A stretch of 22,378 nucleotides of DNA from Ophiothrix spiculata. Its lineage: Eukaryota; Echinodermata; Ophiuroidea; Amphilepidida; Ophiotrichidae. Each line of letters begins with the position of its first letter. Position 1 is the first letter of the stretch. Positions 1 to 9,501 of this stretch are shown here, piece by piece. The notes beneath the pieces are model-generated. The model made no database searches, was not told the DNA's origin, and was given only the letters and a program-made list of their open reading frames with translations. The translations under genes were made by a program, and so were the position numbers. The stretch is from assembly GCA_000969725.1 (NCBI GenBank), contig JXSR01S073106.1, one strand, 5' to 3'.

Positions 1-229
1 CCAATAATGAGTTTAAAATTAATGAATATATTGCCTAATCTGAAATGACATTGACAAACAAGCTAGCTTGGTTGTTATCAAGGCGTATTGAATTCTATCC
101 TCAGTGGAACAGCCTGTTATAAGTATCAAATACAATGTAAATTACACAACACACATGTATTACATACTTGTTAGCACAGAAAGGAACATATGCATTGCTT
201 TTACCCTGTAATTTGTTGCACCAGCCACA
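1..229 (+). repeat. Duplicated segment, copy A, left part
   Basis: This stretch aligns almost base for base with 5643-5878 on the same strand; both share blocks such as AATGAATATATTGCCTAAT and TTAGCACAGAAAGGAACATA. It begins outside the window, so its true left end is unknown. Copy A breaks at base 229 and resumes at 1027, which defines an insertion. No coding potential is seen. The copies differ by scattered substitutions and small indels, as expected of an old neutral duplication. Confidence 0.85.
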
Positions 230-251
230 CTCTTAAAATTATCTTACTCTT

Positions 252-286
252 GTTGAGTAAAAACTAACTCAACGGTCACAGCTCAT
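252..286 (+). repeat. Solo foldback arm (TTGAGTAAA type)
   Basis: These 35 bases match the reverse complement of the right arm of the foldback element at 2283-2540 (2499-2533) at 33 of 35 positions. Only one arm is present here. It sits at the left end of the 230-1026 insertion, followed by a second TTGAGT at 291-296. Confidence 0.8.
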
Positions 287-296
287 TTTGTTGAGT

Positions 297-1010
297 CAGA
301 ACCAAAATCAAATGCTGTCGTAATTAATTTAGGGATAGGACACTTTTGAAATTATTCATGTGGTGTAGAACTAATATAGGGTAGAAACCCAAATTTACCA
401 CATGGTTTATAAGGGGGGTTTACAGGATTTTACAATTTGGGCCTCAAGGTTCCAGGTTGAACATATTGATAATTCCGCATTTTCGGTGAGCCAGAACCAA
501 GGTCAAATGCTGTCGCAATTTTGGGATAGGATATTTTCTATATAATTCAGGTAGTGTACAACAGATTAGGTTAGAAACCCAAAATTGCGACACGGTTTAA
601 GGGGGAATTGTAGGGTATTAAAATTCGGGCACCCAGGTAATTATCAACATGTTCAACATGGAAGTTGAACATGTTGATAATTACCGCATATTCAGTGGGC
701 CAGAACCAAGGTCAAATGCTGTCGTAAATTTGGGATAGGATATTTTTTACATTATTCAGGGGGCGTACAAATAATATAGGGTAGAAACCCAAAATTGTGA
801 CCCGGTTTTAAGGGATGTTTGTTGAGTTTGAAACTCGGGCACCAAGACTTCATGTTAAATATTATCACATTTTCGTTTAGTCAGAACCAAGGTCAAATGC
901 TGTTGCAAATTTGGGATGGGTTATTTATTACAATATTCGGGGGGTGTACAAATAATATAGGGTAGAAACCCAAAATTGCGACACGGTTTAAGGGGTTGTA
1001 GAGGATATTA
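297..1010 (+). repeat. Four-unit tandem repeat, period about 181-209 bp
   Basis: Units start at CAGAACCAA at 297, 492, 701 and 882. Each contains in order CAAATGCTGT, TTTGGGATAGGA or a variant, ATAGGGTAGAAACCC or a variant, and a GACACGGTTTAAGGGG-like block. Unit 2 is longest because of an extra inverted segment at 636-663. Unit 4 is cut short at the insertion boundary near 1026. No unit has a conserved frame. Confidence 0.85.
636..685. repeat. Perfect 22-bp inverted repeat, 6-nt loop
   Basis: Arms 636-657 and 664-685 are exact reverse complements, with loop ATGGAA. The right arm is the normal unit sequence (related sequence GTTGAACATATTGATAATT near 452). The left arm is an extra inverted copy found only at the unit 2/unit 3 junction. 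It probably arose by a snap-back event during replication. Confidence 0.9.
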
Positions 1011-1026
1011 AAATATGGCCATCCAG

Positions 1027-1790
1027 GCACCAGCCACAAACTCATATCGAAAGCCCCAAATATGTCATCAGATTAGAGGTTTGCTTTTCTACTTTTTTAT
1101 CAACAAACAAACAAACAAAACAATTCAGAAACATACTGTATTTAACAGGATATTGAAATTGCAAATAGAGTTTAGAGTCATTCTTGTACCCAAATTCGTA
1201 TATGTGATGACGCTAAAGTTGCATCAAGAAATAAAACATAACGACCAACCATACATGATCAATATTAATCACCGTGCCTGAAATTATTGCATGTTTTCAC
1301 TGTAGTCACACAAAAGCAAATTGGTTTCTGTTTTTCAACCTTACATGCAGTTTATACAAAATTATCCTAAAACAAGGTTTTTAAGGAAGCAATCAGCTAA
1401 AAGGTAGTGACAGAACAATGTCATAATCACACATTTTGGTAATTCGTTATTTGAAAGAAGTATACATATAAGATGTTGTATTAATATCGAGATTTTTAGG
1501 GAACAATTTCGATAATGTTCTCACGTGCATAGCTACATTTACGCTAGACGTCACAATTATTATCAAGAGTCAAATCCTTTTTTTTTGATCAATTCATATA
1601 ACTATCGTCAACTTTATTTTAAATTGTATGCCAAAAACATTTTCAAACATGTTGGTAGAGATGTGGCCTATACTGGATAAGGTTGGGAGTTAATGCTCCA
1701 CTTGTATCAACGGTCAACGTGATGCAACCTTGGGCAAGGAACTTCATCCTTATTGCCTGTATGGGGGGTCAGATGTTTGATTGATTGTTT
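1027..1790 (+). repeat. Duplicated segment, copy A, right part
   Basis: This aligns with 5867-6745 on the same strand; shared blocks include TTTTCACTGTAGTCACACAA and AAAAGGTA.TGACAGAACAATG. Copy B carries about 130 extra bases around 6057-6190 that are missing here. Homology fades after GATGTTTGATTGATTG near 1785. Short ATG-initiated frames at 1015-1281 and 1781-2095 lie across repeat joins and are not genes. Confidence 0.85.
1648..1755 (+). mobile_element. SINE-like block with A-box, within copy A
   Basis: TGGTAGAGATG (1653-1663) fits the pol III A-box consensus TRGYNNARNNG. It is followed by GGTTGGGAGTT and then GGGCAAGGAACTTCATCC. Motifs of the GGGCAAGG..CTTCATCC type are, from memory, frequent in tRNA-derived SINE bodies of marine animals. 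No clear B-box is present. The same block is at 6606-6706 in copy B, so it predates the duplication. Confidence 0.4.
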
Positions 1791-2282
1791 TATCCTTGTC
1801 TAGCAAAAGCTTGTTTTGTAACATGTCTAACCATGGGGGTGCAACCCCCCCCCCCCTAATATTAAGGAACGTTAACTTGGTTTTGCTATTAATAGAGAGG
1901 TATTATCTTCCCATATTCAACGAAACCAAAATCCACTTTTTGTTTGAGGTTGACATTTATTCATTTCCAACCAAAAATTCATATTTTTTCCCAACCAGTT
2001 TAAAAAGCAGTACAGATTACTCAAATATGTTGCATAATAAAGTTTTGAACCCATTCTCAACATTTTTTTTTTCATTTCGGTTGAAACTTTGTTAATTTTG
2101 AGCCAATTTATTGGTAAATTTTGTCAATTCAGAACTGTGCAAAAATGAGGGCGTTATACATATTTCAAATTATTGATTATATTTGATTATCGATTATGCT
2201 GTTTGATCTGTGAAGATTTTGGCTTAAAATAATGAATAAAATGTTCTTGAAGTCAGATGCTTCATTTCCAGAAAAAAATTGT
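1791..2282. other. Unassigned AT-rich stretch with a G/C hairpin
   Basis: No gene, RNA gene or recognised repeat is seen. The notable item is GGGGGT (1835-1840) pairing with ACCCCC (1844-1849) over a 3-nt loop, inside a run of twelve Cs ending at 1856. An ATG-started frame at 1781-2095 crosses this homopolymer and is rich in F, L, N and S, as random AT-rich DNA would be. Confidence 0.6.
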
Positions 2283-2540
2283 ATTCTTGTTGAGTAAAAA
2301 TTTACTCAACGGTCACATCTCATTATGTTGAGTAAAATCCTACTCAACGTTGGGAAAACTTTACTTAACATTGAGCAAGATGTGCTCAACGTTGAGTAGT
2401 ATTGACTCAACCGAGCAAAATTGTACGCAATGTTGAGTAAGGTTTTACTCAATATTGAGTAAGATTTTACTCAATATTGAGTAAGATTTTACTCAGCTAT
2501 GAGCTGTGACCGTTGAGTAAATTTTTACTCAACAGAGTAA
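2283..2540. mobile_element. MITE-like foldback element built from TTGAGTAAA palindromes
   Basis: The 35-bp arms 2289-2323 and 2499-2533 are inverted repeats matching at 34 of 35 bases, and similarity continues outward into TTACTCT-like ends. Each arm is itself a palindrome: GTTGAGTAAA, AA, TTTACTCAAC. The interior is a string of further TTGAGTAA/TTTACTCAA half-sites, including two exact TACTCAATATTGAGTAAGATT units near 2446-2489. There is no ORF. The structure fits a non-autonomous DNA element or a foldback transposon. A solo arm is at 252-286. No clear target duplication was found. Confidence 0.75.
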
Positions 2541-2565
2541 AACAAATTTAACTTCTTCATCAAAG

Positions 2566-3072
2566 CATGAGTTTTTATGAATAGCGCCATCTATGTTGAC
2601 ACTAACAAATAAATTGTCTCTATTTCTATTGGCTTCAAACAACATTAGATTAGTGATTATGACGTCATAAAGGTCTCTCAGATCGAAAAATCTGAATTTT
2701 GGCCAAAAAGGCCACCAGAATCAAAATAATGCTATAAAAGTTCTAAATACCTGAATTTCATCGGTTTTTTTTTTCAAAACATGAGTTTTTATGAATAGCG
2801 CCATCTATTTTGACACTTACAAATAAAATTTCCATATTTCTTTTGGGTTCAAATAAAATTAGATTAGTGATTATGACGTCATAAAGGTCTTTCAGATCGA
2901 AAAATCGGAATTTTGGCCAAAAAGGCCACCAGAATCAAAATGTTGCTATAAAAGTTCTAAATAGCTGAATATCATCGGAGTGTTTTAGCTGAATTTCATC
3001 GGGGATCTCCAGATCCTGGACTTTTGCTATAAAAGTTCTAAATAGCTGAATTTCATCGGGTTTTTTTTTTAA
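2566..3072 (+). repeat. Tandem repeat, 214-bp period, with partial third unit
   Basis: CATGAGTTTTTATGAATAGC starts at 2566 and 2780, and the units are nearly identical through ATAGCGCCATCTAT, TTATGACGTCATAAAGG, TTTTGGCCAAAAAGGCCACC and GCTATAAAAGTTCTAAATA. The end of the unit is repeated again in shortened form to 3072 (CTGAATTTCATCGG three times from about 2990). Each full unit carries a TGACGTCA palindrome (2660-2667, 2874-2881) and a GGCC-AAAAA-GGCC hairpin. No frame is conserved. Confidence 0.9.
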
Positions 3073-3220
3073 GGGAAATGATAAGTATCATCATAATTGA
3101 TAGAGGTTTCTAATTGATTAGGTATAGCAGATATTGTGATGAAATGCAATCCGAAATTAATACGACCGTGTAATTAAAATGATAATATTTAACTTCCTTC
3201 AAAAAAGGTAATTCTGAAAT

Positions 3221-3811
3221 TAAATGAACCATTGTTACCAAGAAGTAGTTCAATTTGCGCGTTACCTTTATCACGGTAACTTTAGCTGTGCAATCTTAAC
3301 TTGAAATAATTATTCTCCGTGTATATTTTAACCAATATATACGTGGAATACTTATTTCAATAATTAATGCAGTACTGTATTTAAGATATTTTCACACTGC
3401 ATAGAGATTAAATTCCAGATGAAAGCATACAATACATACTTTTATAAAATAAAAAAATGTACTATTTGTATTCCCCTATTGAATAATGGCTTGGAATTTG
3501 AAAACATTTTAAATGTTGATATGAAACAAACGATATTACCCGGTACTTAAGCTTAAATAGGCTACTACTTAAGCTGGCATTAGGCAGGCACTCCAGCTTA
3601 GATAACTTACCGCCTGATGGTTTCGTCCTTTTAAGAAGATTTATTTCTACGAATTGCGATTCAGCTTACGTCGTGTTCTATACTTTTTTGGAGTTCAAAA
3701 TCTCAAAATACTAAAAACCTTATTTCATTGCGTTTCAAAATGCTTATACATGTGTTCCGTTTATTGTGTTCAAACAAATGCAAACAAAACAAAAAACGAA
3801 AAGAACTAGAT
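3221..3811 (+). repeat. Family X repeat, copy X1
   Basis: This aligns over its whole length with 4781-5379 on the same strand. Shared blocks are AACTTGAAATAATTATTCTC, GTATTCCCCTATTGAATA, AAACAAACGATATTACCCGG and TTTCGTCCTTTTAAGA. It has many substitutions, no ORF and no LTR dinucleotides at its ends. It lacks the Z sequence that precedes X in the other copies. The flank 3073-3220 shows nothing recognisable. Confidence 0.85.
3301..3360. repeat. Conserved 60-nt foldback inside family X
   Basis: Arms 3301-3326 and 3335-3360 pair at 22 of 26 positions by Watson-Crick rules; two of the four mismatches are G.T wobbles. The loop is TTTAACCA. The same foldback is at 4393-4453, 4861-4920 and 9970-10022. 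In the last, the apical stem CGTGTATAT/ATATACACG is perfect. Confidence 0.8.
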
Positions 3812-4245
3812 TAAACACATAAGAGATAAGGAGCTTTCATTTCGGATTATTAAAACGCGACATAGATTTCGAGATTTTCTGTTTGAGGTAATGTCGCATT
3901 CTATCGTGAAAATGCATGTAACTATATTGAACAACAAATAATTATTACACGAGTGCTGACATAGAATAATTTTTGCGAAGAAATGTCGAAGAAATAATAA
4001 TTTTGTAATTTATTGTGTAATTATATCTTGTGAAGAACAATCAATGTAACTATATACCTTGCAAGGTGAAAGTCATCTCTGGACTTATTGGCCTTTCGAC
4101 TTCCTCCTCCATAATCCATAAATGCAGTATGTAATCAATTTATATAATATTTAAAATAATTATGACTATATGAATAGCATGTATTTGTTTATCAAATAAT
4201 TGATTATGGAAACAATAAACTTGAACTTGAATAAGGGCCTATCAG
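3812..4245. other. Unassigned stretch; possible retroelement 3' end near 4040-4231
   Basis: No gene is seen. Near its right end, a polyadenylation-like AATAAA (4214-4219) is followed by the short direct repeat CTTGAACTTGAA (4220-4231). LINE 3' ends of the CR1/L2 kind often end in short tandem repeats, so this may be the tail of a retroelement on the plus strand. No coding sequence upstream supports it, so the assignment is speculative. Confidence 0.3.
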
Positions 4246-4572
4246 TGACATTTCCTTTCTGTTATAAGATACTTGTTGAAAACGTATGCACAAGAAGACT
4301 AAACATTTTAAAATGCAAATATCGGAAATTCCATAATCCATAACATCATAATGAAAAAACTAAATGTGACCACTTACTTTTTTAACCTTAACTTGAAATA
4401 ATTATGCTCCTTGTATAATGTTTACCAATATACACGGGTAATAATTATTTCAACTATTCAGCCAGTACTGGATTAAAGATATGTTCACACTGAAAAGAGA
4501 TTATATTCCAGACGAAAGCATATAATACATACTTATTCTATAAAAAAAATATAAACAATGTACTGTTCGTTA
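4246..4572 (+). repeat. Family Z+X, partial copy
   Basis: 4246-4383 matches 9686-9800 (CATTTCCTTTCTGTTATAA, GAAAACGTATGCA, AAAAAACTAAATGTGACCAC). At about 4385 it jumps into the X sequence (AACTTGAAATAATTATGCTC) and continues to about 4570, where X stops. It therefore has an internal deletion of the Z/X junction relative to 9686-10022 and is truncated at its right end. Confidence 0.75.
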
Positions 4573-5379
4573 GGATACTAATTGAAAAACAGTATGCACA
4601 AGACTTAACATTTGAAAATACAAATATCTGAAATTCCACAACATCATAATAAAAAACTAACAAGTAAAAAGTAAAATGTGACAACGTATTTAGAAAATAA
4701 ATGTCAGGTGTCAGGTGAAAATTAATCCTGGGTTAAGAAATACCCGAGGATCATGTCGTGACGCAACAGATAATTTATACCTAATGTACCATTGTAACCA
4801 AGAAGGGGTTCAATTTGTGCCTTACATTTACTACGGTAACTTTGGCTGTGCAATCTTAACTTGAAATAATTATTCTCCGTGTATAGTTTAAGCAAAAAAT
4901 ACGGGGAATACTTATTTCAACAATTCATGCAGTAGTACTGCATGTATTTATGATATGTCCACACTTAATAGAGATTAAATTCCAGTTGAAAGCATATAAT
5001 ACATACTTTTACTATAAAAATAAAAACAATGTACTATTCGTATTCCCCTATTGAATAGTAGCTAGGAATTTGATTTTTTTTTTAAATGTTAATATGAAAC
5101 AAACGATATTACCCGGTACTGACGCTTAAATAGACAACTACTTAAGTTGGCATTAGGCAGGTACTTCAGCTTAGATAAGAATACCATCTGAGGATTTCGT
5201 CCTTTTAAGAGCATTCTTTCTACAAATTGCAATTCAGCTTACGTCGTGATATACTTTTTTGTAGTTCAAAATTCAAAATACTGAAAAACTTTTTTTTTTC
5301 GTTTCAAAATGCTCATACATATACTCTACTTATTGTGCAAACAATGAAAACAAAACGAAAACGAAAAGGAATAGATTAT
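4573..5379 (+). repeat. Family Z+X, longest copy (X2)
   Basis: 4573-4780 is Z sequence shared with 9720-9890 (GAGGATCATGTCG.GACGCAAC, GTGAAAATTAA). 4781-5379 is X, homologous to 3221-3811. The foldback is at 4861-4920. The presence of Z and X together here and at 9686-10022 suggests one family unit longer than 800 bp. The coding capacity is nil. Confidence 0.8.
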
Positions 5380-5642
5380 AAAAAGAACTAAAAAAATATG
5401 TAGTTTGGAGATAAGGGCGTATCAGGTAAAGTGTACCTCACAAAACTGGGGAGGTCATTCAGGAAACAAGAGAGTTAACAGCAATGTCTATTCTACACCC
5501 AACATGTTCTGCTATCTAAAAACTCGACGTTTTCTCGTTCAATATTGGGGTAATATTTTGTTTCCACCTTTTCTTCAATAACTAATCATAACCGATATTG
5601 AACTTTGCAAAAGTAATTAACATCAATAAGATGGCAGAAACA
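5380..5642. other. Unassigned AT-rich spacer
   Basis: I see no gene, RNA or repeat here. It joins copy X2 to copy B of the large duplicated segment. The equivalent junction for copy A would lie left of the window. Confidence 0.5.
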
Positions 5643-6745
5643 TCCAATAATAAGTTCAGCAAAGATTAAGATTAATGAATATATTGCCTAATTCGAAATG
5701 ACATTGACAAATAATCTAGCCGGTTTAGCGTTATCAACCCGTATTGAATTCCATAGTCAGTGAACAGTGTGTTATAAGTATCGAATACAATGTAAATTAC
5801 ACGACACATATATAACTTGTTAGCACAGAAAGGAACATATGCATTGCTTCTACTCTGTAATGTGTTGCACCAGCCACAAACTCATATTGAAAGCCCCCAT
5901 ATGTCATCAGATTAGAGATTTGCTTTTCTACTTTGTATCAACAAACAAAACACATTAGAAACATACTGTATTCAATAGGCGATTGAAATTGCAAATACAA
6001 CAGTTACTCTTGTACTAAATTATATATTGTGATGACGCCAAAGTTGCATCGAAATATCTAAAACGAGTTTTTATGCAAAGTAAGCCTCATCACACAAATA
6101 GAAAATGGTTACAATCTGTAACCATTATCTTTTAGATAGTGTAAATTCTACCCGATTCAATACGTGGTGGTTGTTAAAAGAAATGATAAACCATACATTA
6201 TCAAAATATCATTCATCGTCCTGAAAACATTGCATATTTTCACTGTAGTCACACAAAAGCAAATTGATTTCTGCTTTTTAACATTATTTTTATTTTTACA
6301 ACATTATCTTAAAGGCAGGTTCTAAGAAAGCAATTAGCTAAAAGGTACTGACAGAACAATGTCATAATTACACATTTAGGTAATTCGTTTTTTGCAGAAG
6401 TATAGATAATGTTGTTTAAATATTTTTAGGAAACAATATCGATAATTTTCTCACATGCATAGCTACATTTACACCAGACGTCACAATTATATATTATCAA
6501 GAGTGTAATCTCTCTTTTTTTCTATCAATTGATTTATCTGTCGTCAACTTAACTGTAATATGTTTGCCCCAAACTAAAGCATAAAATATTCATCCAATTT
6601 TCCAGCATGTTGGTAGAGATGTGGCCTATGTGGATAAGGTTGGGAGTTAGTGCTCCACTTGTGTCAACGTAATGTTAACTCGGGCAGGGAACTTCATCCT
6701 TATTGTTTGTATGTGGAGGTCAGATGTTTGAATGATTGTGTAAAT
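5643..6745 (+). repeat. Duplicated segment, copy B (empty-site copy)
   Basis: This is homologous to 1-229 plus 1027-1790. It has the single, undisturbed GCACCAGCCACA at 5867-5878, so it preserves the pre-insertion state of copy A. It contains about 130 extra bases near 6057-6190, including a hairpin, and the SINE-like block at 6606-6706 with A-box TGGTAGAGATG at 6611-6621. Confidence 0.85.
6104..6126. repeat. Perfect 10-bp hairpin with 3-nt loop
   Basis: AATGGTTACA (6104-6113), loop ATC, TGTAACCATT (6117-6126). It lies within the segment present in copy B and absent from copy A. It is not followed by a T run. Confidence 0.85.
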
Positions 6746-7751
6746 ATTGTTTTTCGCTGATTAAGTTGTTTTATTTTATGATAGATTTGGTCAAAAAATA
6801 GATTTAACGACCATGTTGAATTTTTGTATATCGGATTTAAAAAGAAAAATTATGGAATTCCTATAACTAACTTGACATTGTTGACCCTTCAGGAATTGAA
6901 ATATTTACTTCAAAAATAACTACATGTAACATCACTAAGAGTTGACCATTATAGCGAAAGGATTATATCATGCACGCACTGATAAGCCTGTTCTATTTAT
7001 GTTTGAGAAGTGATTAATTGTATTCAGTCGGTTGTGGCACACATTGGAAATGGCCATAAATCTTTAAACGATATTAAATGTATATACAAGTAGAATGGTA
7101 TTTAAAGCTATTATAGGATATGTCCTAATCCCTTCAAAAAGTAATTGACTGGCACAACTTATAAATTCACCTTTATTTAAAGATAATTAATCAAAAATCA
7201 AATATACTCGTCGTAAGCTCTTAAAAATTAAGGTAAAAGTTTGAATCTAAAACAACCGATCATGAAAACACGAATATGTTTTATTCGGCATGGGTTATGT
7301 AATTTGGTAAAATTATAATATACACTAACATTGTTTATGTTCTTATAAACTTCACCATATAAAGTCAAACTTAACGTTCCACTTAGCATTACAATAACTT
7401 GCGATTCAATATAGTTATTCCTCTACTTAATTATAATCCCTTGTAAAAGTAATTAATTTAAACGTCTGTATTTTTTAATATCATTTTAAATGAAAATATA
7501 TTAATCATGTGTTTATTTTTCATATGATAAGAATAATTCATAAATAATTTTCTGATAAAATAATAATATTGCTCATATCCCAAAGTAAGCATAAACAATT
7601 GCCACAAAGACTCGATATCTTTCGTGGAAACTGGAAAGCAAAGAGTTTAATGACATAATCTGTTTGCATTTGTTACAAAATTCGTCATATTTAAAGGGTA
7701 ATTCTGAAATTAAAATTATATTTTCCTAGCTCAATTGATAAAACTTGAGTT
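6746..7751. other. Unassigned AT-rich stretch with a divergent C-family piece
   Basis: The only recognisable part is about 6970-7075. It shares ACTGATAA, AAGTGATT.ATTGTATTCAGTCG and TTGTGGCACA with 13003-13090 and 15000-15065, with a deletion of about 27 bases. It is therefore a third, older copy of part of the C duplication. The rest is AT-rich without a frame or clear repeat. Confidence 0.55.
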
Positions 7752-7953
7752 TTAAGGGTAAAGGGAATCCATCTGCTCAGGAAAATGTGAATCCTAACTA
7801 TTTGTAATCATGAAAAGATAAATAGTTTCCACTGCCTTTGCGAAGACTCGAACCATGAATTATAGCAGAGGTTAAGTCATGCATTACGAAGCGAGGGATC
7901 TACCTCTGAGCCATCAAGGCAGCGTTGAGATCGTGAACTAAAATCTAAAACAT
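7752..7953 (-). mobile_element. tRNA-derived SINE-like unit, copy T1
   Basis: On the minus strand, A-box TGGCTCAGAGG (7903-7913) and B-box GGTTCGAGTCT (7844-7854) stand 59 bases apart. Counting from the A-box gives acceptor GCCTTGA against CAAAGGC with five of seven pairs, extended by outer pairs to CTGCCTT/AAGGCAG (7916-7922, 7832-7838). The anticodon position reads CGT, as in tRNA-Thr, but the anticodon stem is poor and the region before the B-box is long. Homology with 10525-10726 runs about 30 bases upstream and about 80 downstream of the tRNA part, which marks a dispersed SINE-like element rather than a tRNA gene. Confidence 0.7.
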
Positions 7954-8230
7954 TAGAATGCCGTATTTTTCTTTTGTTTACATAACACTTGCAATTTTTG
8001 CCTCATTTAAATGCTCAATTTGTAAGTAAATTATGCGAATGCGTATATCAAACTTAAATATAGAAAGATACTTAAAACAGGCAATTCACAGCTCAAACAG
8101 GGCAAACTCAGAGTCGTAATTCACGTCTGGATTTTCGGGCAAAACAACGCGGGCTTGTTACATTATCATCCAAAATCAATTCAGCATATTTATAAAATAT
8201 TGTTTGTAATTCAATAAGAAGTATCAAGCC
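7954..8230. other. Unassigned spacer
   Basis: Nothing recognisable. A minus-strand frame at 8108-8377 runs from here into the left arm and loop of the next foldback element and is not a gene. Confidence 0.5.
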
Positions 8231-8512
8231 TATAGGGCAAAATTTTAGTCGGCCTCCAAACAAAATTTTTCCTACCAAACATTTGGTCGTGACGTAAATA
8301 TTTGCCATCGAATTAAAACTATGAACGGGTAACAAACATTCTGTCCAATGTATATGGCAATTCAATAACATGTGCAATCTACCGCGAAGTTTAATTTGGT
8401 CTCAACTCGGTGTTGAAGTTATTTTGTTTGGAGTCACTCGTCATTTTGACGTCACGACCAAATGTTTGGTACGAAAAAAATTGTTTGGAGGCCGACTATG
8501 ATTTGGCCCATA
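8231..8512. mobile_element. Foldback/MITE-like element with 64-65-bp arms
   Basis: The left arm 8231-8295 and right arm 8449-8512 are inverted repeats, nearly identical over AGTCGGCCTCCAAACAA and ACCAAACATTTGGTCGTGAC. The loop is 8296-8448. The arms include the palindrome CCAAACATTTGG and a GTGACGT end. No transposase remnant is present and no target duplication is evident outside the arms. A plus-strand frame at 8462-8668 starts inside the right arm and is not a gene. Confidence 0.8.
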
Positions 8513-9476
8513 ATCTGTCAAAATTTGAAACCAGTCGAATTGTTCGAACATCATAAAATTATAAGGTTTCGGCGAAAAGGGGGCAACTTTTTCGAAGTAG
8601 TCTTTAGGCGTCATTTTGTTTTTGATAATGGACGTAAAATCACTAGTAAAGTTCCAGGTATAAACTAGAGACTCTATTTAATATGTACGCCAACAATGTT
8701 GATATTCTGATAGGTGTAAGTAGGTAAAAACTTGCAGTAAACATGACATTTAGCCGAGCGAGACGTTTTTAGGGACTGTGGCCTTAAAGAAATTAAATTT
8801 AGAATGATGTAATTTTCTTTGTATTAAAACAACTCTGAGTAGTCTTATCTGACTCTTCCATGCAGCTGATATTTTGTCTCACCGACTAAATACCGCTTGA
8901 AAAATTGTTCTGGCGTTCAGTTTAACATTAGGAATACAACAGACATTAACAAGATCAATTGAATATTGACGGAATACCAAAATCATCCTCGTTTTCCTGT
9001 TGAATGTCGTATGGCTAATTTCGGGCATTATGTACCATTTTGTGCTACCTGTAAATGAATCAGATGGACTGGCCCTGGAAGTTTTAAGGTTAGATCAGTA
9101 TAACTGCCGTATCTCTGCTTGTAGACCATTAATTTGGATAAAACTAAGTGCAATTTGTAGCTACAAAAGTTGGGTTTTGGTATAAACATGATAAATAAAT
9201 GACAATGTGAAACTAAGTGTACCTTTTTATCTTCCAGCGTGGAAAATGTGATAATGTTGTTTTTTTTCTGTTACGCAAATCAGCAAGTCTGTAAATGTCA
9301 CTTGGCTGGTACGAAGCACCATTATATTATAATGAAGAATGGACATTTATCTAAATGGCTGGACAGTAATACAATAGGCTTGTTCAAATCCACAGATAAC
9401 AGATTGGTTTATAAAATCGTAAATTCCCAAGCTTAACACCTAAGTGACCAAGGTATTTCCCACCCGTTGGTGCCCA
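8513..9476. other. Unassigned stretch, locally less AT-rich
   Basis: Two short plus-strand frames (9000-9185, 9239-9436) lie here; the second is preceded by TTTTTATCTTCCAG, which resembles a splice acceptor. Neither translation resembles a family I know, neither shows repeated residues or domain motifs, and no matching donor or neighbouring exon is convincing. A decayed exon or retroelement fragment cannot be excluded. Confidence 0.35.
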
Positions 9477-9501
9477 GGGGGGGGCCCATGGACCCCCCCC
9501 C
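9477..9501. repeat. Poly-G/poly-C inverted repeat around CCATGG
   Basis: Eight Gs (9477-9484) face nine Cs (9493-9501) across a centre containing palindromic CCATGG. The stem is very GC-rich in otherwise AT-rich DNA. It is likely to form a hairpin, and may form quadruplex or i-motif structures. Confidence 0.8.

Larger units (their letters stand above)
230..1026. mobile_element. 797-bp insertion with 12-bp target-site duplication
   Basis: The 12-mer GCACCAGCCACA occurs at 218-229 and again at 1027-1038, directly flanking this block. The homologous copy B has it once, at 5867-5878, with uninterrupted sequence around it. That is the signature of an insertion into copy A after the A/B duplication. 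The insert begins with one arm of the TTGAGTAAA foldback repeat (252-286) and continues as four tandem units (297-1010). It has no convincing terminal inverted repeat and no ORF. A 12-bp duplication fits target-primed LINE-machinery insertion better than a cut-and-paste transposase, but the agent is inferred. Confidence 0.75.

Noticed and set aside
1781..2095. 104-codon plus-strand frame
   Set aside because: It spans the end of copy A and a 12-C run, its composition is that of random AT-rich DNA, and copy B does not keep it.
2283..2540. CRISPR array, because of regularly repeated TTGAGTAA words
   Set aside because: The repeats are short palindromic half-sites in both orientations with no unique spacers, and the DNA is eukaryotic in character.
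3221..5379. LTR retrotransposon with X1 and X2 as the two LTRs
   Set aside because: X1 and X2 are direct repeats about 1 kb apart, but there is no TG...CA at the ends, no primer-binding site or polypurine tract, and a third X copy plus Z sequence lies between them.
9000..9436. Possible exons with a splice-acceptor-like TTTTTATCTTCCAG at about 9225-9238
   Set aside because: No recognisable protein similarity, no donor pairing and no conserved duplicate; kept only as unassigned sequence.
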